From an uncultured Spirochaetia bacterium (lineage in GTDB: Bacteria; Spirochaetota; Spirochaetia; CAKZLE01), in assembly GCA_937125225.1 (NCBI GenBank), contig CAKZLE010000014.1, forward strand, positions 62,001 to 126,000: a DNA stretch of 64,000 bases, written 5' to 3'. The position numbers were made by a program, and so were the translations under genes. Positions 1 through 10,221 of the stretch are shown here, in pieces. Below the pieces are notes generated by a model. The model was given only the letters and a program-made list of their open reading frames with translations. It searched no databases and was not told the DNA's origin. The stretch's first letter is position 1. Every line of letters starts with the position of its first letter.

Positions 1-1
1 G

Positions 2-1138
2 TATCTAGTCCTGGCAGATGGGACCGTGTATCAAGGTACATCATTTGGAACTCCACCCCTAAGACCAAATGAGCTTGCAGCTGCACTCATTTCCGGTTGT
101 GGAGAAGTCGTTTTCAATACGAGTATGACAGGATACCATGAGATCCTGACAGACCCATCGTATACTGGTCAGATAGTTCTGATGACCTACCCTCATATTG
201 GTAATTATGGAACAGAGAAAACATGGTCCGAGGGTGGTCCCCAACAGCGAAAGGGGTCCAAGGAGATCAAAGCTTCAGGGCTGGTCGTTCGTGATTATTA
301 CGATGGGCCGCTTCCTCCGGGTAGAGAGTCACTAGACTCCTTTATGAAACGAGAAGGCATCTCTGGTATCTCCGATATCGATACAAGACGGCTTACTCTC
401 TCCCTAAGGGACCAGGGTTCGCAGAATGGAGTGATCGTAGCTTCCGATCAAGACAAAATGACTGAAGAAGGTCTAGCACTCGTCCTATCCTGGCTAAAGG
501 CTCGACCCTCTATGGAGGGACAGAATCTGATCACCGATGTAGGTACACAGAGGACTATGACCATAAACGAGAAAGGTTCATTCAAGATGGGTCTCGTCGA
601 TTATGGGATCAAGAACTCGATCATAGACGAGCTCGTGAAAAGAGACGTTCAGGTGACCCTCTTCCCCTCCGATATAACCTACCAGGAGATAAGTACTGCC
701 GGTATTCAAGCGCTCTTCCTATCAAATGGTCCAGGAGACCCAGCAGTACTCACACCACAGATCGAATTGATCAAACAATGTATCGGGAAGATGCCGATCT
801 ATGGTATATGTCTCGGTCACCAGTTGATCGCCAATGCGATCGGTGCCAAGACCTACAAGATGACCTTCGGTCACCATGGTGGGAATCATCCGGTCCGAGA
901 CGAGGAGACTGGCAAGGTCTTCGTAACCTCTCAGAACCATGGGTTCGCTGTAGAGGCAGAATGTCTACCAGAGGAGATCAGTTGCTGGTTCATCAATGCC
1001 AACGACGGTTCAGTCGAAGGGTTGAAGCATAACACACTGCCGATCATGTCTGTTCAGTTTCATCCCGAAGCATCGCCAGGACCTCATGATGGAAGCTGGT
1101 TCTTCGATGCAGTATTAACACAAGCACAGCAGTCCTAG
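2..1138 (+). CDS. carA: Carbamoyl-phosphate synthase small subunit (partial at window edge)
   Basis: Glutaminase subunit that supplies ammonia to CarB for carbamoyl phosphate, used for pyrimidine and arginine synthesis. The frame is open to the left edge and reads [16 protein letters not shown], the usual CarA N-terminus, so the GTG at 26 is internal and the true start lies outside the window. About 378 residues are visible. The first half is the small-subunit domain. The second half is a class I amidotransferase with nucleophile Cys (codon at 809) in GICLGHQ and the His/Glu pair in [12 protein letters not shown], so the triad is complete. carB follows 8 bases after the stop, and its AGGAGG ribosome site overlaps the carA stop codon, so the two are one operon. 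Identification is secure. Confidence 0.97.
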   Translation, partial: YLVLADGTVYQGTSFGTPPLRPNELAAALISGCGEVVFNTSMTGYHEILTDPSYTGQIVLMTYPHIGNYGTEKTWSEGGPQQRKGSKEIKASGLVVRDYYDGPLPPGRESLDSFMKREGISGISDIDTRRLTLSLRDQGSQNGVIVASDQDKMTEEGLALVLSWLKARPSMEGQNLITDVGTQRTMTINEKGSFKMGLVDYGIKNSIIDELVKRDVQVTLFPSDITYQEISTAGIQALFLSNGPGDPAVLTPQIELIKQCIGKMPIYGICLGHQLIANAIGAKTYKMTFGHHGGNHPVRDEETGKVFVTSQNHGFAVEAECLPEEISCWFINANDGSVEGLKHNTLPIMSVQFHPEASPGPHDGSWFFDAVLTQAQQS

Positions 1139-1146
1139 GAGGATAT

Positions 1147-4100
1147 ATGCCTGCAAGAAAAGATATTCAATCAATTCTGATCATTGGAAGCGGTCCGATC
1201 GTCATCGGTCAAGCCTGCGAATTCGACTATTCAGGGACCCAGGCAGTCAAAGCACTGAAGGAAGAGGGGTATCGGGTCATCCTCGTGAACCCGAACCCGG
1301 CGACTGTGATGACGACTCCAGGAATTGCAGACAGTATCTACATGGAGCCGTTATCGGTAGAGTATGTAGAGGAGATCATCAGGAACGAGAGACCCGATGC
1401 AGTCCTTACCACTATGGGGGGGCAGACAGGCTTGAACCTGACTTTAGAACTAGCCAAAGAGGGAATCCTCGAAAAATATGGGGTAGAAGTCATTGGAGCA
1501 GGAATCGACTCCATCACTCTGGCAGAGGATCGAGGAGAATTCAAGAAAGTCGTCGCAAAACTGGGATTGGAATCACCGAACTCACGATTGATCAACAATA
1601 TCGAGGACGCCATCTCTTTCAAAGAGAAACTAGGACTTCCGATCATCATCAGACCAAGCTATACCTTAGGTGGTTTTGGGGGAAGTATCGCGGAGACTGA
1701 AGAAGAATTCATCCCACTTATCGAGAAGGCCTTACATGCCAGTCCGACTCGTGAGGCTCTTGTTGAAGAATCTCTCATCGGCTGGAAGGAGTTCGAACTT
1801 GAAGTCATGAGAGACCATGCAGATAATGCGATCATCGTCTGTTCGATCGAGAATATCGATCCTATGGGGGTCCATACTGGTGACAGTATCACCGTTGCGC
1901 CTATCCAGACACTCTCCGACCGCCAATATCAGACCCTGAGGAATGCTTCGATAGATATCCTCAGAGCTGTAGGCGTAGACTGTGGTGGATCGAACGTACA
2001 GTTCGCAATGGAACCTGACAGTGATCGATTGGTCGTAATAGAGATGAACCCCAGAGTATCAAGATCATCAGCTCTCGCTTCAAAGGCGACGGGCTTCCCG
2101 ATCGCACGATGTTCTGCAAAACTCGCAGTGGGGTACACACTTGATGAAGTACTCAACGAGATCACCGGTGCGACAGCCTCCTGCTTCGAGCCAGTACTCG
2201 ATTACTGTGCGGTAAAGGTTCCTAGATTCGAATTGGAGAAGTTCCCAATGGGATACTCTGCTCTCGGGACCCAGATGAAGAGTGTCGGAGAGACTCTTGC
2301 AATAGGAAGAACCCTTAATGAGGCTTTGAATAAGGCGATCAGAGCAACAGAACGTTCCTATCAGGGACTTGGTGCCCTAGAGGGCTTCTCAGACGAGGAG
2401 ATGGAGAAGATCCTTACGTCAGCCCATCCCCTGAGGATATTCGCTATCTACTCCAAACTCAAAGAGCTCGGAGTAAAGTCAGTAGAAGCTCTTTCAGCGA
2501 AGACTGGTTATGATAGATGGTTCCTCTACCAGATGACAAGACAGATAGATCTGGAGAACATGATCGAAGCTGCAGGTAAGGAGATCTCATCAGAATTGCT
2601 CATGAAGGGCAAGCGAATGGGATTCTCTGACAAACATATCGCAAGACTGACAGGAACAGAGGAGACAGAGATCAATCAGATGAGATCTGAAGCTGGAATC
2701 AAACCCGCCTACCATCTCGTTGATACCTGTGCAGGTGAATTCTCTGCACAGACTCCCTACTTCTACTCCACCTATGGTGAGATCGATGAGGGAGAGCCTA
2801 TAGGTGAAGGGGGTATCATCATCCTTGCAAGCGGCCCGAACAGGATCGGACAGGGACTTGAATTCGATACCTGCTGTACCCTTGCATCCCTTGCCTACCA
2901 GGACCATGGGAAGAAGGCGATTCTGGTAAACTCCAACCCAGAGACGGTCTCGACAGACTTCAACACCTCTGACAGGCTCTACCTCGAACCACTGACTGCT
3001 GAACATGTGATTGCTATCATGGAAAAGGAGCAGATCAAGGATGTTGTCGTACAACTTGGTGGACAGACCCCACTCAACATGGCAGAGACCTTAGAGAAGG
3101 CTGGAGCACATATCATCGGAACCCCTATCGAAAGTATCAATGATGCTGAGGATAGAGGGAAATTCTCTGCACTTATCACCAGACTGGGGCTCAGACAACC
3201 AGAGAACAGGATGGCAGGAACGAATGACAGAGTCAGGACTGCAGCTCATGAGATCGGGTTCCCCGTACTCTTGAGACCCTCTTTCGTCCTTGGTGGCAGG
3301 AGTATGTTCATAGCTTATAACGATCAGGAACTTGAGGAGTTCTTGAAGAAGGGTATCACCATATCTGAAGAGGCTCCTGTCCTCGTCGACCAGTTCCTTG
3401 AGGATGCCTTCGAATATGACCTCGATGCCATCGCAGATGGTTATAATGTCTATGTCGGTGGGATCATGCAGCATATCGAGGCTGCAGGTGTACACTCTGG
3501 TGACTCAGCCTGTGTATTCCCTCCCTATAAGACCTCTCAGGCGATCAATGAGGAGATGAAGCATGCTGCAGTGGCTATCGCACGAGAGACGAAACTCCAC
3601 GGGTTTCTTAATATCCAGTTCGCAGTGAAAGATGAGATCCTCTATATTCTTGAAGTCAATCCTAGAGCTTCACGAACGGTACCATTCCTTTCGAAGAACT
3701 CCAGTGTCAATCTCATCGATGCTGTGGTTCAATCATGGATCGGAAAGAATCTGAGCGAACAGGGTCTTGTAGGTAAGGATGGTATAGGGATGGGAAGCTG
3801 TACCACAGGCTGGGCAGTCAAAGAGGCGGTATTCTCATTTGATAGATTCAGTGATATCGACCCCGTCCTTGGACCGGAGATGAGATCGACTGGAGAGGTC
3901 CAGGGCTCTGGGAAGACCTTTGGAGAGGCCTTCGCAAAGTCACAGATCGGTGCTGGTAATAGACTACCTCATAGAGGGAAGGTATTCATCTCGGTGAACA
4001 AGAGAGACAGAGAGACCATAATCCCGATAGCTAAGGCCTTCGATAGACTTGGGTTCACGATCACCGCAACGAGAGGAACAGCAAGAGACCTCTATGATGC

Positions 4101-4368
4101 AGGTATTCTTTGTGAGATCATCCTGAAAGTTCACGAAGGTCATCCGAATATCATCGATAATATCAGGAACAGACGAATAGATCTGGTCATCAATACCCCG
4201 ATGGGATTCATGGCAAAGAAGAGTGATGATGATATCAGGACCGAAGCGATGAGGATGAAGATCCCCTATACCACTACAACCAGTGCTGCCGAGGCTGCGA
4301 TCGAAGCTATCACACATCTGAATACTACAACACCTCTAGTGAAGAGACTCCCGGAGTATAGAAGATAG
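1147..4368 (+). CDS. carB: Carbamoyl-phosphate synthase large subunit
   Basis: Synthesises carbamoyl phosphate from bicarbonate, ATP and the ammonia channelled from CarA. It is 1073 residues, the normal full length. The start [17 protein letters not shown] is preceded by AGGAGG with good spacing. Two homologous ATP-grasp halves are visible. The first opens with [19 protein letters not shown] and the second (about residue 560) with [17 protein letters not shown]. The C-terminal MGS-like allosteric domain (from about 940) contains ISVNKRDRE and [12 protein letters not shown]. No frameshift or missing block was seen. A terminator hairpin follows directly, so carAB ends the transcript here. Confidence 0.98.
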   Translation: MPARKDIQSILIIGSGPIVIGQACEFDYSGTQAVKALKEEGYRVILVNPNPATVMTTPGIADSIYMEPLSVEYVEEIIRNERPDAVLTTMGGQTGLNLTLELAKEGILEKYGVEVIGAGIDSITLAEDRGEFKKVVAKLGLESPNSRLINNIEDAISFKEKLGLPIIIRPSYTLGGFGGSIAETEEEFIPLIEKALHASPTREALVEESLIGWKEFELEVMRDHADNAIIVCSIENIDPMGVHTGDSITVAPIQTLSDRQYQTLRNASIDILRAVGVDCGGSNVQFAMEPDSDRLVVIEMNPRVSRSSALASKATGFPIARCSAKLAVGYTLDEVLNEITGATASCFEPVLDYCAVKVPRFELEKFPMGYSALGTQMKSVGETLAIGRTLNEALNKAIRATERSYQGLGALEGFSDEEMEKILTSAHPLRIFAIYSKLKELGVKSVEALSAKTGYDRWFLYQMTRQIDLENMIEAAGKEISSELLMKGKRMGFSDKHIARLTGTEETEINQMRSEAGIKPAYHLVDTCAGEFSAQTPYFYSTYGEIDEGEPIGEGGIIILASGPNRIGQGLEFDTCCTLASLAYQDHGKKAILVNSNPETVSTDFNTSDRLYLEPLTAEHVIAIMEKEQIKDVVVQLGGQTPLNMAETLEKAGAHIIGTPIESINDAEDRGKFSALITRLGLRQPENRMAGTNDRVRTAAHEIGFPVLLRPSFVLGGRSMFIAYNDQELEEFLKKGITISEEAPVLVDQFLEDAFEYDLDAIADGYNVYVGGIMQHIEAAGVHSGDSACVFPPYKTSQAINEEMKHAAVAIARETKLHGFLNIQFAVKDEILYILEVNPRASRTVPFLSKNSSVNLIDAVVQSWIGKNLSEQGLVGKDGIGMGSCTTGWAVKEAVFSFDRFSDIDPVLGPEMRSTGEVQGSGKTFGEAFAKSQIGAGNRLPHRGKVFISVNKRDRETIIPIAKAFDRLGFTITATRGTARDLYDAGILCEIILKVHEGHPNIIDNIRNRRIDLVINTPMGFMAKKSDDDIRTEAMRMKIPYTTTTSAAEAAIEAITHLNTTTPLVKRLPEYRR

Positions 4369-4372
4369 AGAT

Positions 4373-4411
4373 GAAGAGCGGCTACCCCTTCTATTGGAGT
4401 AACCGCTCTTC
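4373..4411 (+). terminator. Terminator hairpin after carB
   Basis: GAAGAGCGGCTAC (4373-4385) pairs with GTAACCGCTCTTC (4399-4411) with one mismatch in 13 positions and a 13-base loop. It starts 5 bases after the carB stop. The run of T that normally follows is weak, so it may be a leaky or Rho-assisted terminator. Confidence 0.7.
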
Positions 4412-4514
4412 AATACTGATTCTCTCAATCGCTTTTAGATCATCTAACTATCATTGAAATACAAAGCATGCGAATCAACAAAAGTAAAAATTAGATTTAT
4501 TTTTCAATAATACC

Positions 4515-4543
4515 TTGTTAAAAACAGTCTGTGATTCTATGCT
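4515..4543 (+). promoter_or_regulatory. Candidate promoter for the GGDEF gene
   Basis: TTGTTA (4515-4520), a 17-base spacer and TATGCT (4538-4543) fit a weak sigma-70 promoter. It would start transcription near 4550, upstream of the chosen ATG at 4570 but downstream of the earlier in-frame start at 4531. This supports the shorter protein. Confidence 0.4.
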
Positions 4544-4569
4544 TGAGAAAACCAATCAAGAAGGTATAC

Positions 4570-6231
4570 ATGTCTCTTGAAAAAAGAGCAGCAATACAAC
4601 TGTCTCACTTCCTAGTTTTCTCATTAGTGATTCTCCTCATCACACTCTTCATGTCTATGAGTGCTAAGGACTTCGGCCTTGGTGGTGAGGTTCAGGACCT
4701 TAATGATGGATGGACAGTAACCTTTTCTGATACTGTATTATCTGATGCACAGATTCCTCTGAATTTGGATATTCCTCCAAATACACCCTATACCATAACG
4801 CGAGAAGGGATCACATCCGGGCTTTCAGGGTCTGTACTCAAGTTACGAGCATCGATGATGAGTGTATCGGTATTCAGTGACGGCAAAGAGATCTATAGCA
4901 ATGATATCCAGAGCAGATCGACCTGGTTCTATGATCCCTATCCGAGTGTCTGGCATTTTATACATCTCCCCTCCTGTTTTAAAGATCACACGTTGAGTAT
5001 CACATTCTCCTCTCCTGTAGAAGAGTTCTCAGGTATGGTGAACTCGATCTCCTTTGGAACCGGAGAAGCTCTTCTCATTGAATCATTGAGTGATCGATTC
5101 CTGGATTTCATCATCTCATTCTTCCTGATCGTGATTGGTATGATATTCATCTTCATCACCCCACTCACACGAAAGATCAATGCTGATGCACGTCTTCTGT
5201 ATCTTGGGGAGTTTGCTGTCATCATCGGTGTATGGCTCTTATCGGAGACTAGGATCCTACAGATATTCACGGGAAACAGGTTCTTCATCGGCAGCCTCGG
5301 GTATCTTGCTGTAACATGTATCCCGATCCCACTGTTATTGTATATTAGACCAATCGTCAGAAAAAAGATCAGGCCTATCCTCTCTGGGTTCATTGCTCTG
5401 TTCAGCATTGAACTCTTCATGATACTGATCCTGCAGCTCTCAGGGACTTTGTTCTTCATTCAGTCTGCTAGAATCTCAATGATTCTCATCATAGTATGTG
5501 CATTAACACTGATCGGGATCCTCTTAGATGAGAGTTTCCGACGAACCAATAGAGAGGCACGAAGATTTCTGAACTATTTTGTGATTCTAGTATGCTTCAC
5601 TGCTATAGAGATCGTATTCTTCTTCTTACAGAAATATGATTTTCAATCTAGTTTCATATCGATCGGCATCATGTTCTTCTACCTCTTACTAGCTGCCGAT
5701 TCTATCTCCTATATAAATGACCTGATAATAAAGAATAATGAGACTCTCTTCTACCAGCGACTTGCCTATCGTGACAGTCTTACTGGTGGTCTGAACAGAA
5801 CGGCCTTCGATAGAGATCTTGAAGCATTTATGAATGAGAACAGTATCGACGGGTTCAGACTCATTCTCTTCGATCTGAATGATCTGAAGAAGATCAATGA
5901 CAACTATGGCCACATAGCCGGAGACAACGCGCTAGCAACCGTATATAAAGCTCTCGAGGACTCCTACGGCAAGACAGGAAGATGCTATCGTATCAGTGGT
6001 GATGAGTTCGCCGTATTGTTAAGAGACAACCGTGAGGAGTTGTATGAAAACTCCTCTGCTCAATTTGAAAAGGAACTCGTGAAAGAATCAGATACACTGC
6101 CCGAACAGCTAAAGGTAGCTGCAGGAACTGGGGTATATCGAGCCTCTGATGAGGTGGGTTTTGATGAGTTCTATCATATAGTCGATCAACGGATGTATGA
6201 GAACAAACGGTTTATCAAAGATCAGGAGTAA
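4570..6231 (+). CDS. Membrane receptor-type diguanylate cyclase (7TMR-DISM-like plus GGDEF)
   Basis: Predicted to make cyclic di-GMP in response to an extracellular signal. I chose the ATG at 4570 because AGAAGG lies 5 bases upstream; the earlier start at 4531 has no ribosome site. The 553-residue protein has an N-terminal TM helix and an extracytoplasmic region of about 150 residues containing a beta-rich ligand-type domain. A block of about seven hydrophobic helices (roughly 175-390) and a C-terminal GGDEF domain follow. This is the 7TMR-DISM architecture. The signature is SGDEF at about residue 476, a variant found in some active cyclases. The metal-site region FDLNDLKKINDNYGH is intact. 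It stands alone, convergent with the next gene, and its target is unknown. Confidence 0.8.
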   Translation: MSLEKRAAIQLSHFLVFSLVILLITLFMSMSAKDFGLGGEVQDLNDGWTVTFSDTVLSDAQIPLNLDIPPNTPYTITREGITSGLSGSVLKLRASMMSVSVFSDGKEIYSNDIQSRSTWFYDPYPSVWHFIHLPSCFKDHTLSITFSSPVEEFSGMVNSISFGTGEALLIESLSDRFLDFIISFFLIVIGMIFIFITPLTRKINADARLLYLGEFAVIIGVWLLSETRILQIFTGNRFFIGSLGYLAVTCIPIPLLLYIRPIVRKKIRPILSGFIALFSIELFMILILQLSGTLFFIQSARISMILIIVCALTLIGILLDESFRRTNREARRFLNYFVILVCFTAIEIVFFFLQKYDFQSSFISIGIMFFYLLLAADSISYINDLIIKNNETLFYQRLAYRDSLTGGLNRTAFDRDLEAFMNENSIDGFRLILFDLNDLKKINDNYGHIAGDNALATVYKALEDSYGKTGRCYRISGDEFAVLLRDNREELYENSSAQFEKELVKESDTLPEQLKVAAGTGVYRASDEVGFDEFYHIVDQRMYENKRFIKDQE

Positions 6232-6284
6232 TATCCATCTCTTTGATTCACCGAGGAAAGATACAGTAAGAATTAGCAATAGTA

Positions 6285-6313
6285 ATCCCCTGATCTAAGT
6301 TCTATCAGGGGAT
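6285..6313. terminator. Bidirectional terminator between convergent genes
   Basis: ATCCCCTGAT (6285-6294) and ATCAGGGGAT (6304-6313) form a perfect 10-bp stem with a 9-base loop. It lies between the GGDEF gene and the convergent dehydrogenase operon and could serve both. No long T run is present on either side. Confidence 0.6.
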
Positions 6314-6349
6314 CTAAGTATCTCAATCTGAAGTTATGAACGATCATTA

Positions 6350-7303
6350 TCAATAGGCATTGAAACGAGGAACATCTCCCTTCATGACCTGAACGACCTG
6401 TTCAGCGATGGTCGATCTGAGTTCAATGATCGAAGTCTCAGAATAGAATGCAATATGTGGAGTCAATAGGAGTGTTGGCATATGGGATATACGATCAAAA
6501 GAATGTGGAGGTTCGTTCGGTAGTACATCAAGAGCTGCCCCGTGGATCTTTTCCATTTCTAATGCAACAGATAGTGCTTCAATATCAATAACCGGTCCCC
6601 TTGATGTATTGACGATAAAGCTATCGGTCTTCATCAAAGAGAGCATCTTCTCATCAATAAGATTGACTGTCTCTTCTGTAAGAGCACAATGGACAGAGAT
6701 ACAATCAGACTGCTCCATCACATGCTCTAACGAAACGCTTGAGACTCCATACTCTTTGAAGACCTCATCTGATACATAGGGATCATAAGCAATGATAGAA
6801 AATCCAAAGACCTTGAGTTTCTCTGCTGTCCGTCGTCCAATATTCCCAAAGCCAACGAGACCAATCGTTGTTCGATCTGCAGCTTTTACCGGAACAAGTC
6901 TAGTGAAATCCCATATCCCCTGTTTTACCTGTTGAGTACCCCGAGTGATATGTCTTTGAAGAGAGAGGATCATCGCGATTGCATGATCTGAGACCTCATT
7001 GATACAATATTGGGGATTATGAGCTACATAGATACCAAGCTCTTTAGCAGCCTTTACATCGACATTATCAATTCCAATACCATATCTACTTACGATCTTA
7101 CACTTTGGAAGACTCTCTAAGACCTTTCTCGTTATGGGGGCATACTGAACAATGATCGCATCTGCATCTGCCGCAAACTCGATCACCTCATCTTCAGTTA
7201 ACAAATGAGCTGATTTCAGGACTCCCCCAGCCGCTTCGATGATCTGTTTCTCAATTTCTCTATCAGGATAATCATAGTCTACCTGTGCAACCACGAAACT
7301 CAT
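6350..7303 (-). CDS. D-isomer-specific 2-hydroxyacid dehydrogenase
   Basis: NAD(P)-dependent oxidoreductase interconverting a D-2-hydroxyacid and a 2-oxoacid. The 317 residues contain the nucleotide-binding GLVGFGNIGRRTAEKL (about 147-162). The catalytic Arg is in NTSRGPVID, the Glu in LDVLPNEPP and the His in LTPHIAFYSE. The overall form resembles phosphoglycerate dehydrogenase and CtBP-like members without an ACT domain, so the substrate cannot be named. Its ATG overlaps the stop of the upstream zinc dehydrogenase by 4 bases, and it is the last gene of the operon. In this context it probably handles a 2-oxo or 2-hydroxy acid made by the aminotransferase or SDR; that is inference. Confidence 0.88.
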   Translation of the reverse strand: MSFVVAQVDYDYPDREIEKQIIEAAGGVLKSAHLLTEDEVIEFAADADAIIVQYAPITRKVLESLPKCKIVSRYGIGIDNVDVKAAKELGIYVAHNPQYCINEVSDHAIAMILSLQRHITRGTQQVKQGIWDFTRLVPVKAADRTTIGLVGFGNIGRRTAEKLKVFGFSIIAYDPYVSDEVFKEYGVSSVSLEHVMEQSDCISVHCALTEETVNLIDEKMLSLMKTDSFIVNTSRGPVIDIEALSVALEMEKIHGAALDVLPNEPPHSFDRISHMPTLLLTPHIAFYSETSIIELRSTIAEQVVQVMKGDVPRFNAY

Positions 7304-8313
7304 ACATCGGCTCCTTCAAGATCGAATAAGACCCGCATCACATCATCGCCGCCTTTTGCAGAGGCAAAGGCTTCTTCATACGATTCAAGAGGATACACCT
7401 GATACAATAGAGACAGGTCCATATCAAGGTTCTCTAGCATGTGAATAGCTCTATGGAAATCATAGTATTCATAGACTCTTACCCCAATCAAGGAGATCTC
7501 TTTAAAGCTGATTGGAACATAGGAGACTGCTCGATCCTGTGTAGGGATTGCAACCATGACAACTTGTCCCTTTACTCGAACATTCACATTTGCGATCTTT
7601 AGCGTCTCAGGTCCTCCGGCAGCGTCAAACACAACGTCAAACCCTTTCCCATCAGTAATCTCATCTCTCACCGATGGTTCACTATTCGTGTCGAAAGTCT
7701 TGAACCCCAGTCGCTTGAGCAATGTATTCCTAAAGGGGTTGATCTCTGATATAAAGACATCTGCACCAGCCTGTTTAGCAGCTATGGCGACAAACAGCCC
7801 TATAGGTCCTCCACCAATGACCAGAACCGTATCAAGAGATTTCAAGTTCGAGAGTCTTATAGCATGAACACCAACAGCCATAGGTTCTACAAGGGCTCCA
7901 TGAACCATCTGAATAGAGTCCGGTAGTCTATACACCTTATCCGATGCAATCACCACATATTCTGCAAAGGCTCCATCAGCATCAATCCCATACAATCCCA
8001 AGTTCTGGCAAACATGAGGATAACCAGATCTACAGCTATAACAACTTCCACAGCTTATCAAAGGTTCAACGACTACCCGCTCTCCAACAGAGAAATCGGT
8101 ATCAACACCAGCTTTATCGATGGTTCCAGAAAATTCATGGCCCATGACAAGCCCACCCTTTGCACGAGGATGCTGACCATCAGCGATATGCATGTCAGTC
8201 CCACAGATACCAGCATAGGAAACTTTGATTCTTACCTGATCAGACGCTGGTTCAGGAACTGGTTTCTCCCCTAAATGGATTGAACAATTCCCACTATATT
8301 CTAATGTTTTCAT
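7300..8313 (-). CDS. Zinc-dependent medium-chain dehydrogenase
   Basis: Alcohol or polyol dehydrogenase of the MDR superfamily, 337 residues. The catalytic-zinc residues are in AGICGTDMH and GHEFSG. The structural-zinc cysteines are in CGSCYSCRSGYPHVC, and the cofactor loop is VIGGGPIGL. The closest named families by appearance are threonine, sorbitol and L-idonate 5-dehydrogenases, and the substrate is not fixed by sequence. The start has AAGGAAT upstream. Together with the neighbouring SDR this resembles the idonate/gluconate dehydrogenase pair, but the neighbouring importer is of the amino-acid type, so the pathway is probably different. Confidence 0.88.
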   Translation of the reverse strand: MKTLEYSGNCSIHLGEKPVPEPASDQVRIKVSYAGICGTDMHIADGQHPRAKGGLVMGHEFSGTIDKAGVDTDFSVGERVVVEPLISCGSCYSCRSGYPHVCQNLGLYGIDADGAFAEYVVIASDKVYRLPDSIQMVHGALVEPMAVGVHAIRLSNLKSLDTVLVIGGGPIGLFVAIAAKQAGADVFISEINPFRNTLLKRLGFKTFDTNSEPSVRDEITDGKGFDVVFDAAGGPETLKIANVNVRVKGQVVMVAIPTQDRAVSYVPISFKEISLIGVRVYEYYDFHRAIHMLENLDMDLSLLYQVYPLESYEEAFASAKGGDDVMRVLFDLEGADV

Positions 8314-8334
8314 AGATTTATTCCTTATATGTAG

Positions 8335-9102
8335 CTATAGGGATGAGAGGATACCACCATCAATGATCAGGACTTGTCCAGTCATGTAACTTGTACCTAC
8401 TCCTGCCAAGAATCTTGCAGCCTCTGTCAATTCGATCTCATCTCCCCAACGGTTCTGAGGTGTCCTATTTCTTAACCAACTATCAAATTCCTTGTTCTCA
8501 ACCAATGGAGTGTTCATCTCGGTCGCAAAATACCCTGGAGCAATCCCATTGACCTGGATATTGAATTCAGCTAGATCAACAGCCATAGCTTTCGTTAGCA
8601 TCTTCGCAGCCCCTTTTGAAGTTGCATAGGCAGGGATACCTGGTCGAGCAACTTCACTCAGTAAAGAACAGATATTAATGATCTTGCCCTCTTTTCTTTT
8701 TACCATATGCTTTGCTACAGCCTGACCGACGTAGAAGATACTATAGAGATTCGTCTTCATCACGGTATCAAAGTTCTCAAAGCTCATGGTAAGAAAATGA
8801 TCTCGAATATTACGACCCGCATTATTCATCAGAATATCTATTGGACCAATATTCTTCTCAATCTGATCAACACCTATCTGAACGGCCCTCATATCGGTTA
8901 TATCAAAGGCAATAGACTTTACATCGTATCCAGCTTGTCTGAATTCAGTGGTCGTCTGCTCTAGCCGCTTTTCATCACGTCCATGTAAGATGACCTTGGC
9001 ACCAGCCTCACAAAATGATCGGGCAAACGTCTTTCCTAGCCCCCTACTTGATCCAGTGATGAATACAGTCTTCCCCTCGAATGAGTTCTGTATGGTACTC
9101 AT
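8335..9102 (-). CDS. Short-chain dehydrogenase/reductase
   Basis: Classical SDR oxidoreductase of 255 residues. The cofactor site TGSSRGLG is near residue 17, the NNAG motif is near 93, and the catalytic Ser (NICSLLSE) and YATSK are near 146-162. The C-terminal IDGG end is typical of the family. The form is like gluconate 5-dehydrogenases, but this is a broad subgroup. It starts inside the last codons of the aminotransferase gene (4-base ATGA overlap), so it is translationally coupled. The substrate is probably a hydroxy or keto intermediate of the same pathway. Confidence 0.87.
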   Translation of the reverse strand: MSTIQNSFEGKTVFITGSSRGLGKTFARSFCEAGAKVILHGRDEKRLEQTTTEFRQAGYDVKSIAFDITDMRAVQIGVDQIEKNIGPIDILMNNAGRNIRDHFLTMSFENFDTVMKTNLYSIFYVGQAVAKHMVKRKEGKIINICSLLSEVARPGIPAYATSKGAAKMLTKAMAVDLAEFNIQVNGIAPGYFATEMNTPLVENKEFDSWLRNRTPQNRWGDEIELTEAARFLAGVGTSYMTGQVLIIDGGILSSL

Positions 9103-10199
9103 AGGGATAGATCCTTTTTAGCTTGTTTAAGGATATCGATTATTTGGTCCAGTTGTTTAGGGTCAGCTACCGGCCCCATATGTCCAACCCGAATCACTTT
9201 TCCTTTTGCAGGTCCAAGACCCCCACCAATAAGGATCTGATGTTCTTTCTTAAAATAATCTACTAATTCAATGGATTTCCCAAAAGGGATTGAGATAGCG
9301 GTAAGACCATGTGCATAGTCTTTTGAACTGAACAGTTCATAGCCGATCTCTGTCACTCGTTGTCTGAAATATTCAGTGACTTCAACATACTTGTCGATAT
9401 GAGCTAAGTACCCCTCGGAAAGCATCCGCTTGAGTGCGACAGTCATAGCACGAACGATAGGAACGGCATGAGTGATCAACTGTGGATGTAACGGTCCCCA
9501 ATAGGGTTCATACTTTTTCCAGATCTTCAGATTCAGATACCAGTCGGGTCTATTCACCGTCTCCATAAGAGCCCATGCTTTAGCATTGAATGCGAGAAGC
9601 GCCAAACCAGGAGGTGATTCTAAACCCTTCTGGGAAGCTGTAACACATACGTCGACACCCCAATCATCCATGAGGAGTTTCTCGACACCTACGGAGGAGA
9701 CACCATCAACGAAGAACACTGTATCTGTTGCACGTGTCAGTTCAGCAATCTCCTCTATAGGATTCCTTACCCCAATAGATGTCTCAACATGAACAGCAAG
9801 TACTACATCAAAGTGTTTTTCCTCTAATGTTCTCTTGATCAATTTCAGATCAAAGGTGTTAGCGAATCCAAATTCGATTGTTTTTACATGGGGAGTAAAT
9901 CCTTTGGCGATTTCTGTGAGTCTAGCTCCGAAGAATCCATTACTGAGAACAAGCACACTCTTATTATCATAAACAAGATTACCGATTCCCATATCCAAGG
10001 CTGCACTACCAGTCCCTGGAAATACATAGACCTCTCCCTGTGTTTGGAAGATCTCTTTTGTCAAAGCTATGGTCTCGGTATAGATGTCTGCCCACTCCTG
10101 TCCAAAATGAGGCATCATAGGCTCAGCGAGTTCCTGTAGTACATCGTCTCCAACCTCAATAGGGCCAGGAATAAAAAGTTTATAATCTGTTGTCTTCAT
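9099..10199 (-). CDS. Class V aminotransferase (alanine-glyoxylate/serine-pyruvate type)
   Basis: PLP enzyme of 366 residues that transfers an amino group between an amino acid and a small oxoacid. The N-terminus FIPGPIEV, the GTGSAALD segment, the aspartate stretch FFVDGVSSVG and the PLP lysine in TASQKGLESPPG mark the AGXT/SgaA/PhnW branch. The start has AAAGGAAAG upstream. It lies directly behind the amino-acid-type ABC importer and before three dehydrogenases, so its likely job is to deaminate the imported compound to an oxoacid. Donor and acceptor cannot be read from the sequence. Confidence 0.88.
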   Translation of the reverse strand: MKTTDYKLFIPGPIEVGDDVLQELAEPMMPHFGQEWADIYTETIALTKEIFQTQGEVYVFPGTGSAALDMGIGNLVYDNKSVLVLSNGFFGARLTEIAKGFTPHVKTIEFGFANTFDLKLIKRTLEEKHFDVVLAVHVETSIGVRNPIEEIAELTRATDTVFFVDGVSSVGVEKLLMDDWGVDVCVTASQKGLESPPGLALLAFNAKAWALMETVNRPDWYLNLKIWKKYEPYWGPLHPQLITHAVPIVRAMTVALKRMLSEGYLAHIDKYVEVTEYFRQRVTEIGYELFSSKDYAHGLTAISIPFGKSIELVDYFKKEHQILIGGGLGPAKGKVIRVGHMGPVADPKQLDQIIDILKQAKKDLSL

Positions 10200-10221
10200 A
10201 ATCTTTCCTTTCGTTCTTTTT

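Noticed and set aside
2590-3054. Long open frames antisense to carB and other large genes
   Set aside because: They have no ribosome sites, no family resemblance and lie wholly opposite strongly conserved coding sequence.
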